From Roseiarcus sp963709655 (GTDB lineage: Bacteria; Pseudomonadota; Alphaproteobacteria; Rhizobiales; Beijerinckiaceae): a stretch of DNA of 64,000 bases. The position numbers and the translations under genes are program-made. The notes under the pieces are model-generated. The model saw only the letters and a program-made list of their open reading frames with translations, was not told where the DNA came from and did no database searches. Below are positions 32,160 to 42,840 of this stretch, piece after piece; within the stretch, counting starts at the first letter, position 1; the number at the start of each line of letters is the position of its first letter. Where the stretch lies: assembly GCA_963709655.1 (NCBI GenBank), contig CAVPXF010000016.1, positions 62,001 to 126,000 of the forward strand, read 5' to 3'.

Positions 32160-33389
32160 GTGGCGCGGCCCCATCTCGAGGTCGCCGACATCTTTCGCGC
32201 CCACGGGGCGGCATGGCGCGAGGCCAACGCCGGTCACGTGAGCCTCGACCAGCTCAAGGTCATGTCGGCGATCGAGACCTGTCGCACCGCCGCGCTCGGC
32301 GGACACGTCGAGCGCTGCGAGGACTGCGCGCACGAGTTGATCTCCTATAACTCCTGTCGCAACCGGCATTGCCCGAAGTGTCAGGCCGCGGCGGCGCGGC
32401 AATGGCTCGAAGACCGCGAGGCGGAGCTGCTGCCGATTCCCTATTACCACGTCGTCTTCACCCTGCCGGCGTCGATCGGCGCGATCGCGTTCCAGAACAA
32501 GGCCGCCGTCTACGACCTGCTGTTCCGGACCGCCGCCGAGACGCTGACTGCCATCGCCGCCGATCCGAAGCATCTGGGCGCGCGCATCGGCCTCACCGCC
32601 GTGCTCCACACCTGGGGCTCGGCGCTGACCCACCATCCCCACGTCCACATCATCGTGCCCGGCGGAGGCCCGTCGCCGGACGGGTCGCGCTGGGTCGCCT
32701 GCAAGAGAGACTTCTTCCTGCCGGTGCGCGTGCTGTCGCGCCTGTTCCGCCGCCTCTTCCTCGACGGGCTCGCGGCCCTGCATGCGGCCGGCCGCCTCGC
32801 CCTCTTCGGCGATCTCGCGCCCCTCGCCGACAAGCGCGCCTTCGACGCCGCGCTCGCGCCGCTGCGCTGCTCGGAATGGGTGGTCTACGCCAAGCGGCCG
32901 TTCGCCGGGCCGAAGGCCGTCCTCGCCTATCTCGCCCGCTACACCCACCGCGTCGCCATCTCGAATTCGCGTCTGATCCGGCTCGACAACGAGGGCGTCA
33001 CGTTCCGCTGGAAGGACTATCGGATCAAAGGCCGAGACCGGCTCAAGACCATGACGCTCGACGCCAGCGAGTTCACCCGCCGCTTCCTCCTGCACGTGCT
33101 GCCCAGCGGCTTCCACCGCATCCGCCACTACGGCTTCCTCGCCAGCCCCGGACGCGCTGCAACCATCGGGCGCCTGCGGGACCTGATCGCGACCTCCAAC
33201 GCGACCGCTCGGCCTCGCCCCGAAGCCGATGCAAGCGCGGCCACGACCGCCCCCGAGCCCGCCGCAACCGAAGCCGGCTCCAGGATCTGTCCCTGCTGCG
33301 GCGGACGCATGCGCATCATCGAGACGTTCGCCCGTGGCGCTCGTCCTCGCAGCTTCACCGCCGAACCTGCCGGAATCGACTCGTCATGA
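32160..33389 (+). CDS. IS91 family transposase (HUH, Y1-type)
   Basis: 409 residues. An N-terminal zinc ribbon (CEDCAHELISYNSCRNRHCP with KCQ after it), the HUH motif in ALTHHPHVHIIVPGGG, and the catalytic tyrosine in AYLARYTHR. The C-terminal Cys-pair ICPCCGGRMRIIET is normal for the family. Replication is by rolling circle from the element's origin. It starts at GTG 32160, eight bases past the recombinase stop. The gene is full length and looks intact. Confidence 0.92.
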   Translation: MARPHLEVADIFRAHGAAWREANAGHVSLDQLKVMSAIETCRTAALGGHVERCEDCAHELISYNSCRNRHCPKCQAAAARQWLEDREAELLPIPYYHVVFTLPASIGAIAFQNKAAVYDLLFRTAAETLTAIAADPKHLGARIGLTAVLHTWGSALTHHPHVHIIVPGGGPSPDGSRWVACKRDFFLPVRVLSRLFRRLFLDGLAALHAAGRLALFGDLAPLADKRAFDAALAPLRCSEWVVYAKRPFAGPKAVLAYLARYTHRVAISNSRLIRLDNEGVTFRWKDYRIKGRDRLKTMTLDASEFTRRFLLHVLPSGFHRIRHYGFLASPGRAATIGRLRDLIATSNATARPRPEADASAATTAPEPAATEAGSRICPCCGGRMRIIETFARGARPRSFTAEPAGIDSS

Positions 33390-33971
33390 CCGCCGCTCCG
33401 GCCCGCGCCGCCACCGACCTCTGCTCGCCGAGGACCTCCCCCGGCGCCGCTCCGTTCGCGCCCGAGCCGATCGCGGCGACCAACGTCTCGCGCCTCCTTG
33501 CCCCCGAAATGCCCGCCTGTGCCGATCGGCCAATCCGCGGCCTGTCCGACGCCCTCGCGTCATCCACAAACACGCCACTCCGGCCGTCCCGCGCGGCGCC
33601 GCCGAGCCCCAAATCCCCATAGCGCCCCCGCGGCGCCGGACGCTCACCGTCCCGCGGTTTCCTCCACTTGAGGCTTTCGGACGCCGGCCCTCCGGCCCGC
33701 ACCTACGCCCGCGTCAGGGCCGGCATCCGAAACCCTACGAAAGAAGGGGAAGTTCCCAGACGGCCGACCGAACAGGACATAACCGACGCCTTCCGGCCGT
33801 TCCCGCCGGTCTCGGAACGGTAGCAGGGCGCCAACTGCAGACATCCCCGGCGGCGCCGCAAACCAGCATTCTTGGCTTTTGCTGTGGCCTATCGGCCTGA
33901 TCGCCCTTAAAAGGCAGGTGCGCGGATCAAGCCATTCCTGTGTTATGCTGACAACGGCCTGAGGGCGCGGC
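33390..33971. other. Distal part of the IS91 element and cyclase upstream region
   Basis: Reading frames continue in Pro/Ala/Arg-rich nonsense, as in the non-coding tail of such elements. The element probably ends near 33900-33920, followed by about 50 bases of upstream region of the cyclase gene. Confidence 0.5.
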
Positions 33972-35747
33972 ATGGCGGAAACGCGAAAGATTGCGGCGAT
34001 CCTGGTCGCTGACATTGTCGGTTACAGCCGGCTCGCTGGCGCCGATGAGGATCGCACGCTTGCGCGGCTCAGGGCGCTCCGTAGTGATCTCTTCGATCCG
34101 ACCATCGCTGTGCATAACGGACGTGTCGTCAAGCGCACCGGCGACGGTAGCCTCATCGAGTTTCGCAGCGTGGTCGACGCCGTGCGTTGCGCAATCGAGG
34201 TGCAGAATGGCCTAATCGAACGCAATGCCGGCGTGACGGAAGACCGCCGCATCGAGTTCCGTGTCGGAATTCATCTCGGTGACGTCGTCGAAGAGGCCGA
34301 CGGCGATCTGATGGGCGACGGCGTCAATATCGCAGCGCGGTTGGAAGGGATTTGCAAACCCGGCGCGATCTGTCTCTCCGAGGACGCCTACCGGCAGGTC
34401 AAGGGGCGGCTCGATTTGGCGGTAACGGATCTCGGCCCGACCGAGCTCAAGAACATCGCCGAGCCGATCCGGATCTATTCGCTTGATGTAGGCGCGGCCG
34501 ATCGGGCAAAGCCGGCCCCGACCCCCGAAAAATTTGTCCCGCCGCGCCTCTCGATAGTCGTACTGCCCTTCGCCAATATCGGCGGCGGCGAGGAGCAGGA
34601 GCCTTTCGTCGACGGAGTCACGGAAAGCCTGACGACCGATCTTTCGCGCATTCGAGGCTCGTTCGTGATCGGCCGCAATTCCGCGTTCACATACAAGGGC
34701 AAGGCCGTCGACCTGAAGCAGGTCGGGCGCGAGTTGAACGTCCGCTATGTCCTCGAAGGCAGCGTCCAGCGCGGCGGGAACCGCATGCGCGTCAACGTCC
34801 AACTCATCGACGCCGCAACCGGCAATCATCTCTGGGCCGAGCGGTTCGACAAGCCGCTCGCCGACCTCTTCGACATGCAGGACGAAATCGTCGCACGCCT
34901 GGCGGGCGCTCTGAACACCGAACTCATCGCCGCCGAAGCGCGGCGCGCAGAACAGGCGCCGAACCCCAACTCGATGGACCACTATTTTCAGGGCATGGCC
35001 TGGCTTAACAAGGGTCTGAGCCTTGACAATATGGCGCAAGCGCGCAGCTTTTTCGATCGCGCGCTTGCCGCTAACCCCGACAATGTCGACGCGCTCATTG
35101 GTTTAGCGCGTGTGGACGCTCTCGAGGGCGTAAATTCCTTTGTGACCGATCCCGTGGCGGCCTTCGCCGCTGCCGAATCAAAGTTGATCAAAGCTTTGTC
35201 CTCGGTCCGGGACCATGCTCGTGCCCTTTTGCACTTGGGACTTGTCCATATATGGACAAAGCGGGCGACAGAGGGCATCGCCGAATGTGAACATGCGCTG
35301 GATCTGGATCGAAATCTTGCCCAAGCTCATTCCGCTATCGGACTTGGTAAGATTTTCGTCGGTCGCGCCGAAGAAACCGAGGCTCACATTATCGAGGCCC
35401 TGCGCCTCAGTCCGCGAGATACGACGGCCTATCTCTGGATGACCAACGTGGGCATCGCGAAGAACCGAGTCGCCAGTTGGGAGCAGGCGGTTGGATGGCT
35501 TCGACGGGCGATCGAGGCCAACCGAAATTTTGCGACAGCGTATTTAGTGCTGGCCGTAGCGCTCGCGCAGCTCGGTCGACTGGACGAAGCGCGCTCCGCG
35601 GTCAAGACTGGACTCGCGCGCAATCCGGCCTTCACCATCTCCCGCGCTCGCGCCGCCTGGACGGCGATGAGCGACCACCCGACCTATCTGGCCCAGCTTG
35701 AACCCATTCTCGAAGGCCTTCGCAGGGCCGGGGTCCCCGAGCAATGA
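33972..35747 (+). CDS. Class III adenylate/guanylate cyclase with TPR region
   Basis: 591 residues. Residues ~5-170 form a class III cyclase domain: ILVADIVGYSRLAGADEDRT (metal Asp), KRTGDGSLIEF and GDLMGDGVNIAARLE. A middle TolB-N-like segment (LSIVVLPFANIGGGEEQEPF, YVLEGSVQRGGNRMRVNVQL) is followed by C-terminal tetratricopeptide repeats. This is a very common soluble rhizobial architecture and it makes cAMP or acts as a regulated scaffold. No membrane segment. The RBS GAGGG precedes ATG 33972. It starts just after the IS91 element. Confidence 0.9.
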   Translation: MAETRKIAAILVADIVGYSRLAGADEDRTLARLRALRSDLFDPTIAVHNGRVVKRTGDGSLIEFRSVVDAVRCAIEVQNGLIERNAGVTEDRRIEFRVGIHLGDVVEEADGDLMGDGVNIAARLEGICKPGAICLSEDAYRQVKGRLDLAVTDLGPTELKNIAEPIRIYSLDVGAADRAKPAPTPEKFVPPRLSIVVLPFANIGGGEEQEPFVDGVTESLTTDLSRIRGSFVIGRNSAFTYKGKAVDLKQVGRELNVRYVLEGSVQRGGNRMRVNVQLIDAATGNHLWAERFDKPLADLFDMQDEIVARLAGALNTELIAAEARRAEQAPNPNSMDHYFQGMAWLNKGLSLDNMAQARSFFDRALAANPDNVDALIGLARVDALEGVNSFVTDPVAAFAAAESKLIKALSSVRDHARALLHLGLVHIWTKRATEGIAECEHALDLDRNLAQAHSAIGLGKIFVGRAEETEAHIIEALRLSPRDTTAYLWMTNVGIAKNRVASWEQAVGWLRRAIEANRNFATAYLVLAVALAQLGRLDEARSAVKTGLARNPAFTISRARAAWTAMSDHPTYLAQLEPILEGLRRAGVPEQ

Positions 35748-35822
35748 CCGCGACGCGCCGCCTCGCCGCCGACGTTATGGGTCATGGATCGTGGGCGCCT
35801 CTAAGCTTGTCAGGCTGAAGTT

Positions 35823-37187
35823 TCACACGCCGTCGAGCTTAAACAAGGGTTCGTAGGACGGTTCGATGGTGACGCGGCCGACGGGCAAGACGGGCCGCGG
35901 GTCGGGGAGACTGATCCTGTAGCGCGATAGCAGCTGCGCCATGACGATCTGGGCTTCCGCCAGAGCAAACCAAAGGCCGATGCAAATGCGAGGCCCCGAG
36001 CCAAAGGGAATATAGGCTGGGGTCTGGATCCACGGGGCGGTCTTCTCCCCAAAGCGACCAGGAAGAAACGCAGTCGGCCGATCCCAGAATCTCCGATGGC
36101 GATGCATGACCCATGGGCTAATATACACCTGCGTGTTGGCTTCAATCTTCTCGCCGCAAATGTCGTCGGATTCGTTTGCGGCCCGAACGATATGGGCCAC
36201 CGGCGGATAGAGCCGCAAAGTCTCCAAGAGCACGTTGCGCAACCGCCGCCAGACTTGGAGATCGTCGAGGCCCGTGATCCGCTCCGGCGGACAAGCAGCG
36301 ATTTCCTTGCGGACGCTCGCCTGTTCTTCAGGGTCCATCGCGAGGAGATAGCTGGCCCAGAACATCAGCCGCGCGGTCGTCTCGGAGCCCGCGAAAAACA
36401 TGGTTGCGCATTGGTCGCGGATTTCGGCGTCCGATAGCACCTCGCCGGTTTCGGCGTCGGTCAGCCTTAACATCAGATCCAGGAGATCGCGATGGCCCGC
36501 CTTTGTTGGCGACACCCTGCGTCGCGCGATGATCTGGTCAATCGCCGCGAACCAGCGCTTCTGAAAGCGCGCGCGCTTTCCCGTCGCAAAAGCGAAGGAG
36601 TCCTCACTTGTCGCAAGCGCGTCGAACAGGTTCGGCCGCCCTGGCCCATCGGCATATTCCCGCACCAGGTGGCTCAAGGTTTCGCGATCGCCGCTCTCCG
36701 GCATCGAAAACAGGGCTCGCAGGACCGCTTCCAACGCCGTGTCCTGAAAGGCGTTCGAGAGATTGGCTCGCGGCGAGTTCTCAAGCGAGAGCAACAAGCG
36801 GAGACCCGCATCGCGAAAATGCGGCAGCAAGGGGCCAATGCCACCCGGCGTGAACGTCGGCGCGAGGAGATGGCGCTGACGGCGCCACTCCGCGCCTTCC
36901 GCGAGAAAGAGCCCTGCGCCGCCGAGCGGGCGCGCGAAGCGCGTGACGACGGGAGGGCGCCGATAATTCGCGGCATTGGTCGACAGAACGTGCCGCACGC
37001 CTTCGGGATCGTTGACGACGATCGTCTTCAATCCCATCACGCTGTTTCGAACGTGGAGCGCGTCAAAAGCGAAGTCCGGCCAGATCGACAGGCTGGACCG
37101 CGTCGCTTCCCAGAGGAGGCGCCAGACCGGCAAGATTATCGCGTGAACCGCTGGCGCAGGCGGGACGAACGGCCTCTGGGCGGTCAC
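35823..37187 (-). CDS. Cytochrome P450
   Basis: 454 residues. I-helix oxygen-binding motif FFAGSETTARL, K-helix ETLRLYPP, and haem loop PFGSGPRICIG with the cysteine ligand. No transmembrane anchor, so a soluble bacterial P450. Start GTG 37187 has GAGAGG six bases upstream. No redox partner (ferredoxin or reductase) gene is next to it, so electrons must come from elsewhere. Substrate unknown; the sequence resembles the fatty-acid/terpene hydroxylase type in general layout only. Confidence 0.93.
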   Translation of the reverse strand: MTAQRPFVPPAPAVHAIILPVWRLLWEATRSSLSIWPDFAFDALHVRNSVMGLKTIVVNDPEGVRHVLSTNAANYRRPPVVTRFARPLGGAGLFLAEGAEWRRQRHLLAPTFTPGGIGPLLPHFRDAGLRLLLSLENSPRANLSNAFQDTALEAVLRALFSMPESGDRETLSHLVREYADGPGRPNLFDALATSEDSFAFATGKRARFQKRWFAAIDQIIARRRVSPTKAGHRDLLDLMLRLTDAETGEVLSDAEIRDQCATMFFAGSETTARLMFWASYLLAMDPEEQASVRKEIAACPPERITGLDDLQVWRRLRNVLLETLRLYPPVAHIVRAANESDDICGEKIEANTQVYISPWVMHRHRRFWDRPTAFLPGRFGEKTAPWIQTPAYIPFGSGPRICIGLWFALAEAQIVMAQLLSRYRISLPDPRPVLPVGRVTIEPSYEPLFKLDGV

Positions 37188-37483
37188 GACGACCTCTCTG
37201 AACGCCTTGGCTTCAATCCCTTGACGGGCGAGTACCGCTGGGCTGCGAGATTGGCGGCGCTGGACGAGGATGTGAGACTATAGGTCGATTATGGAGAAAT
37301 TCGGTGAAAGGTGTCAATCGAATGTCGCGAATTGACGTCCAGCTGCCGGTGCAGACCGCCCGAGCGAGACGTCTTGCCACCCCACCCAAGGAACGCACAG
37401 TCTCTTTGGCGCGGCGCCGCCTCTACGAAGCCCGCGCCCGGATCTGAGGCCAACCCGCCCCCCCCCCGCGCACAGGAGGGACA

Positions 37484-38049
37484 AATGGCTCAAACCCAAG
37501 CACCGAACAAAGGCCGCCACTCCAACAGCACCAGTTCGAAGCTCGCGAACGCGAGCCGTCAAGAAGCAGACATTCGTTGTCAGCCATCTGCGAGAGGCCG
37601 AATTTCTGGCAGGCCTGCGCCCTTACGCGGACTATCGAGACCTCGGAATCGCCAAGGCGACCGATGGCCTGGCGCAGGCGCATGTCATTCGATTTAAGCC
37701 GCTGTTCAAGCCCGAGGAGGCGTCGACGCCACACTATCATGTGGTCGACTTCCAGATGATCTATGTGCTGAAAGGCTGGTACAGGAGTACGTTTGAAGGC
37801 GAGGGCGCCCATACGTTCGAAGCGGGAAGCTGTTGGATGCAGCCGCCCGGGATCAAGCCCTCCGTGCTCGGATATTCCGACGACTGCGAACTGCTTGAGA
37901 TCGTGCTGCCGGCCGATTTCAAGACGGTGACGGTTGAGTCGCTTTGGGCTTTAGGCGGTCGGCCTTGTCGCGTTCCGGTTGGTTCGACCGAGTCGACGTC
38001 GCGGGTCGAAATTAGGCCAACGTCGCCTTCGGGCGGATACCGCTTTTAG
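37484..38049 (+). pseudogene. Cupin-domain protein with disrupted frame
   Basis: An ideal start (AGGAGGGACAA then ATG 37484, MAQTQAPNKG) lies in one frame, but the conserved protein is in the next: VKKQTFVVSHLREAEFLAGL, then STPHYHVVDFQMIYVLKGWY and FEAGSCWMQPPGIKPS, an RmlC-type cupin with a His-x-His metal motif. The cupin frame has no start codon upstream. A single indel between 37500 and 37570 would restore a ~140-180-residue protein. Either decayed or a sequence error; an internal GTG at 37741 gives only the last 102 residues. Confidence 0.75.
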
Positions 38050-38480
38050 CGGCAAGGGCCGCTTACCCTCTCACATGCAATGTTCGCGGCCGCCATCCTC
38101 GAAGCCCGCTCTACGTCGAGTCCGGCCGATCGGCGCTGGGCCCAAGCCTCAGCTCTCGCCCACCCAAACGGAGGCGCGGCGGCGCGGCTATCCAGGTCGA
38201 AACGACAAGGGCGGCGACAGCGCCGGGGCGCAGACCTCGGCTGGAAGCCCTACATGACGATCAGCTTTTCTCTTGATACGAACGAGAACGACAAAAGATC
38301 GCCAAAAAGCCAATCCTGGCGTAGTCTCATCTCAACGGCTCAACGATCCGCGAGGCCGCCTGCCCTGATTTTTGCCGCCCTCCGGCGGCGCGTTTTGACG
38401 ATGCGACCGATTTTTTCCGCTTTAGCGCCGCAAGCCCTTGGAAAGGCTCGATTCACGGGTGGAAAAGGAGCGCTTTTTCC
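38050..38480. other. Intergenic, no supported gene
   Basis: Short frames on the plus strand lack start signals and family resemblance. It is adjacent to the repeat at 38481. Confidence 0.45.
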
Positions 38481-38522
38481 CTGCTGAACGCATGCTGAAC
38501 GCTGCTGAACGCATGCTGAACG
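38481..38522. repeat. Two perfect 21-bp tandem repeats after fumarase
   Basis: The 21 bases at 38481-38501 are repeated exactly at 38502-38522. Each contains two CTGAACG words ten or eleven bases apart, and further degenerate CTGAACG/CCGAACG words continue to 38542. The array sits just beyond the fumarase stop codon. Confidence 0.9.
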
Positions 38523-38550
38523 ACGTCTGAACGGCGCCGAACGAAGCGTT

Positions 38551-40167
<1,617 letters not shown>

Positions 40168-40213
40168 GGCGAACTCCAATTCGACCTCTTCGGTCTCCTG
40201 CCGCCGGACGGGG

Positions 40214-41101
40214 TCAGGCCGCCGTCCGGCTCAGGGCCGCGATAGCCGCGGCGATGGCCAGCGTGCGGCTCGCCATGTCGGCGTGCAACAGTTCGACCAT
40301 CTTGCCGTTGAGCTGGATGACGCCTTTGCCCTGGTTTTCCGGCAGAGCGAACGCGTCGATGATGGCGCGAGCGGTCTCGACCTCGGCCGCTGTCGGCGCG
40401 AACACCTCGTTGCAGATGTCGATCTGGCTGGGGTGGATGAGGGTCTTGCCGTCGAGCCCCATGTCGCGGCCCTGCTCGCACTCCGTCCTGAAGCCGTCGA
40501 GGTCCTTGATGTCGTTATAGACGCCGTCGATGATGTCGACGCCATGGGCGCGCGCGGCGACGACGCAATTGGCGAGCCAGGCGGTCATGGTCGGCCGCCC
40601 CGCGGTGAGGCGGGCGCGCGTCTCCTTGGCGAGGTCGTTGAGGCCCATCACCAGCACGGCCAGGCGGGAGGCGGAGTCGGCGGCGACCGCCGCGATCTGC
40701 CCGGCGCCGAGGATGGCGTTCGGCGTCTCCATCATCGCCCAAAGGCGAGTCCGGTCGGGCGCGCCGTTCTCGCGCAGCACGCGGGCGGCGTGCATGATCG
40801 CGCCCGGACCGTCGACCTTGGGCAAAAGGATCGCGTCGGGCCCCGCGCCGGCGGCGGCGATCAGATCGTTGCGCCCCCATGGCGTATGCTGACCGTTGAC
40901 CCGGATGACGACCTCGCGTCCGCCGAAATCGCCCTTGGCGGCGGCGGCGACCTGGACCCGCGCGGCGTCCTTGGCGTCGGGGGCGACCGAATCCTCGAGG
41001 TCGAGGATCAGCGCGTCGGCGGGCAGGGTCGCGGCCTTGGCGAGCGCTTTGGCGTTCGAGCCGGGCATGTAGAGGACGCTGCGACGCGGGCGAGCAATCA
41101 T
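40214..41101 (-). CDS. CitE-like HpcH/HpaI family lyase (possible malyl-CoA lyase/thioesterase)
   Basis: 295 residues of the citrate lyase beta/malyl-CoA lyase fold: RRSVLYMPGSNAKALAKAAT, ALILDLEDSVAPDAK, VIRVNG (acyl-CoA site), and the metal region MMETPNAILGAGQI. It lacks the longer serine-cycle Mcl N-terminus, so the exact substrate (malyl-, methylmalyl- or citramalyl-CoA) cannot be decided. Together with fumarase, it fits C4-acid/glyoxylate metabolism. First gene of the pair. Confidence 0.85.
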   Translation of the reverse strand: MIARPRRSVLYMPGSNAKALAKAATLPADALILDLEDSVAPDAKDAARVQVAAAAKGDFGGREVVIRVNGQHTPWGRNDLIAAAGAGPDAILLPKVDGPGAIMHAARVLRENGAPDRTRLWAMMETPNAILGAGQIAAVAADSASRLAVLVMGLNDLAKETRARLTAGRPTMTAWLANCVVAARAHGVDIIDGVYNDIKDLDGFRTECEQGRDMGLDGKTLIHPSQIDICNEVFAPTAAEVETARAIIDAFALPENQGKGVIQLNGKMVELLHADMASRTLAIAAAIAALSRTAA

Positions 41102-41548
41102 GAAGGTCTCCTGACGACACGGCGAGAATTTAAAGGCAAGAATGCTGCGGCGCCAGATACTGCAATGCGGAAAAAGTTGAACTTATGGCGGACGGACATC
41201 ATCAAATCGACGATCGGCCGTCCGGCCGCCGCGGAGGCCCGGGGTTCGAGACGCCGGTGGGCGCGCCGATACGCTACCATGACGCCGTCACGGGCCGGTT
41301 GCGGCGGAAGCGCGCAGCCCGCGGCCGGGGCGTCGACGCCGAGGGGCCGCTCGGCCTTTGCTGCAACGAGCCTATTTCAAGCGCCGCGTCGCCTTTTCCA
41401 GCGGCAAGATTCGGGGTATGGCGGAGGCAGGCTGCTTTTGCGGGTGTGAGCGGGACACGGGCGGCTTGCGCGGTTCACGACCCCGGGAACCATCCCGGCG
41501 CACGGGCGTCGGTCGCAGCGGTTTGGCGTTTTTGACGGAGATGGATCG
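41102..41548. other. Divergent intergenic region without a recognised gene
   Basis: Plus-strand frames exist but are Arg/Ala-rich and unlike proteins. It should hold promoters for the lyase-fumarase pair and for the small gene at 41549. Confidence 0.45.
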
Positions 41549-41845
41549 ATGAGCGTTGATGGGGACTGGAAGCTCGTTCTCGAAACCCCGATGGGGCTGC
41601 AGGAAGCCCAGCTGACCGTAAAAACCACATCCGCGACGGCCTTCGACGGAACGATGAGCGGTCAGGCCGGCGAGCAAACCTTTGCCGGCGCGATCGACGG
41701 CGATACGCTGACCTGGACCACCGACATCACCAACCCGATGCCGTTGACGCTCGACTTCGCCGTGACGGTGGCCGGCGATACGCTGAGCGGCAGCGCTCAG
41801 CTCGGGATGTTCGGCTCGGCGCCGGTGACCGGGGCGCGCGCCTGA
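41549..41845 (+). CDS. Small beta-rich conserved hypothetical protein
   Basis: 98 residues: MSVDGDWKLVLETPMGLQEA, then alternating short strands (FDGTMSGQAGEQTFAGAIDG, TWTTDITNPMPLTLDFAVTV) suggesting a small beta-barrel. Similar ~95-residue proteins are common in alphaproteobacteria (recollection). ATG 41549 has GGAG nine bases before it. No signal peptide. Function unknown. Confidence 0.75.
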   Translation: MSVDGDWKLVLETPMGLQEAQLTVKTTSATAFDGTMSGQAGEQTFAGAIDGDTLTWTTDITNPMPLTLDFAVTVAGDTLSGSAQLGMFGSAPVTGARA

Positions 41846-41920
41846 AAGCCCGTTCGGACTGTCCAGCGGGGCCGAGAGCGCGTTCGCTCAGCGGCGGGCT
41901 GCGGCCGGGCCGGAAAAACG

Positions 41921-42604
41921 TCATTTCGCCGTGAGGATCAGCTTGCCGCGCTCGACCGAATAGCTCTTCAGTCGCTCGAGAAAGCTCATGCCAAGCAGGC
42001 TTTCGGCGAGCGCGCCCGGTCTGGCGACCAGCGCCGGCAGCTTGCGCATGACGATCGGGCCGACGGCGATCTCGTCGAGACGGACCTCGGCGGTCATGGC
42101 CCGGCCGTTGGCCGTCGTCACCGGCAGGTCGTAGGCGAGGCCGGCGACATTGATCCCGGCCCGGCGCGCGTCGCCCGCGGTCAGCACCACCATCGAGGCG
42201 CCGGTGTCGAAGATGAGCGTCGCCCGCGCCCCGTTGATATGCGCGGTCACCGCGAATTCGCCCCCTAGCCTTTGGCCGACGATCGCCTCGCCGCCCTTGC
42301 CGACGACGGGCTCCGACGGCATCAGTTCCGCCGTCATCCGGTCGATGAAGTCGCCCGCGTCGTAGCGGTAGGCGTAGACGCCCGCGAGCAGGGCGAAGAG
42401 CATCGCCCAGACCGCCAGCGAACTGACCATCCGGGCGACGTCGGAGCGCCGCGCGTTGGCCAGGTAATAGGCGAGGAGCGCGACGAGGGCCGCGACGCCC
42501 GCCACCTCGCGGCGATCGAGGCCGGCGATCGTCGCGTCCGCCGGAGCGAGCAGCAGGACGACGACGGCGGCCGCGAGGACGGCGAGCGGAAGGACGAGCC
42601 GCAT
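41921..42604 (-). CDS. Membrane-anchored retropepsin-like aspartic protease
   Basis: 227 residues. Three hydrophobic helices in the first ~80 residues, then a retropepsin-like domain with catalytic DTG at 133-135 (LIFDTGASMVVLTAGDARRA) and the flap region LPVTTANGRAM. Belongs to the clan AA family often annotated as TIGR02281. It acts at the periplasmic side or membrane; target unknown. Its ATG overlaps the stop of the DUF1289 gene (ATGA). Confidence 0.85.
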   Translation of the reverse strand: MRLVLPLAVLAAAVVVLLLAPADATIAGLDRREVAGVAALVALLAYYLANARRSDVARMVSSLAVWAMLFALLAGVYAYRYDAGDFIDRMTAELMPSEPVVGKGGEAIVGQRLGGEFAVTAHINGARATLIFDTGASMVVLTAGDARRAGINVAGLAYDLPVTTANGRAMTAEVRLDEIAVGPIVMRKLPALVARPGALAESLLGMSFLERLKSYSVERGKLILTAK

Positions 42605-42831
42605 CAGGCGCCGCTCCGGCCTTCGCCCGCACGGCGGCCGCGCGCTTTGCGCGAGCGCATGGCGACGAGGCGTCCCTCGAGCGTCGTCGTCACCGCGATC
42701 CGTTCGGCTTCGCTCATTGCGCCCCATGCGGCGATCTCGTCGAGCGTGCGGCCGCAGCCGACGCAGAGCGCCGACACCGGGTCGACGACGCAGAGCTTGA
42801 CGCATGGGGAGGAGATCGTAGCGACGGGCAT
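42604..42831 (-). CDS. DUF1289 family Cys-rich small protein
   Basis: About 75 residues with the four-cysteine pattern ISSPCVKLCVVDPVSALCVG then CGRTLDEIAAW, diagnostic of DUF1289, a putative metal or iron-sulfur binding module. The C-terminus is basic. ATG 42831 is preferred; GTG at 42840 directly after the cobS stop is possible. Between cobS and the aspartic protease gene, with overlaps. Confidence 0.88.
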   Translation of the reverse strand: MPVATISSPCVKLCVVDPVSALCVGCGRTLDEIAAWGAMSEAERIAVTTTLEGRLVAMRSRKARGRRAGEGRSGA

Positions 42832-42840
42832 GGCCGTCAC

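Larger units (their letters stand above)
31013..33918 (+). mobile_element. IS91-family element with accessory tyrosine recombinase (approximate ends)
   Basis: The element holds a frameshifted tyrosine recombinase and an intact HUH-type IS91 transposase. The left side shows an 11-bp inverted repeat (31013-31023 and 31082-31092) and a leader hairpin (31227-31267). The motif AAGGCAGGTG occurs on both sides, at 31131-31140 and about 33910-33919. IS91 elements lack terminal inverted repeats and target duplications, so the exact ends cannot be fixed from this sequence alone. Confidence 0.7.

Noticed and set aside
41185..41535. 116-codon plus-strand frame
   Set aside because: Arg/Ala/Gly-rich with no start signal; probably non-coding upstream region.
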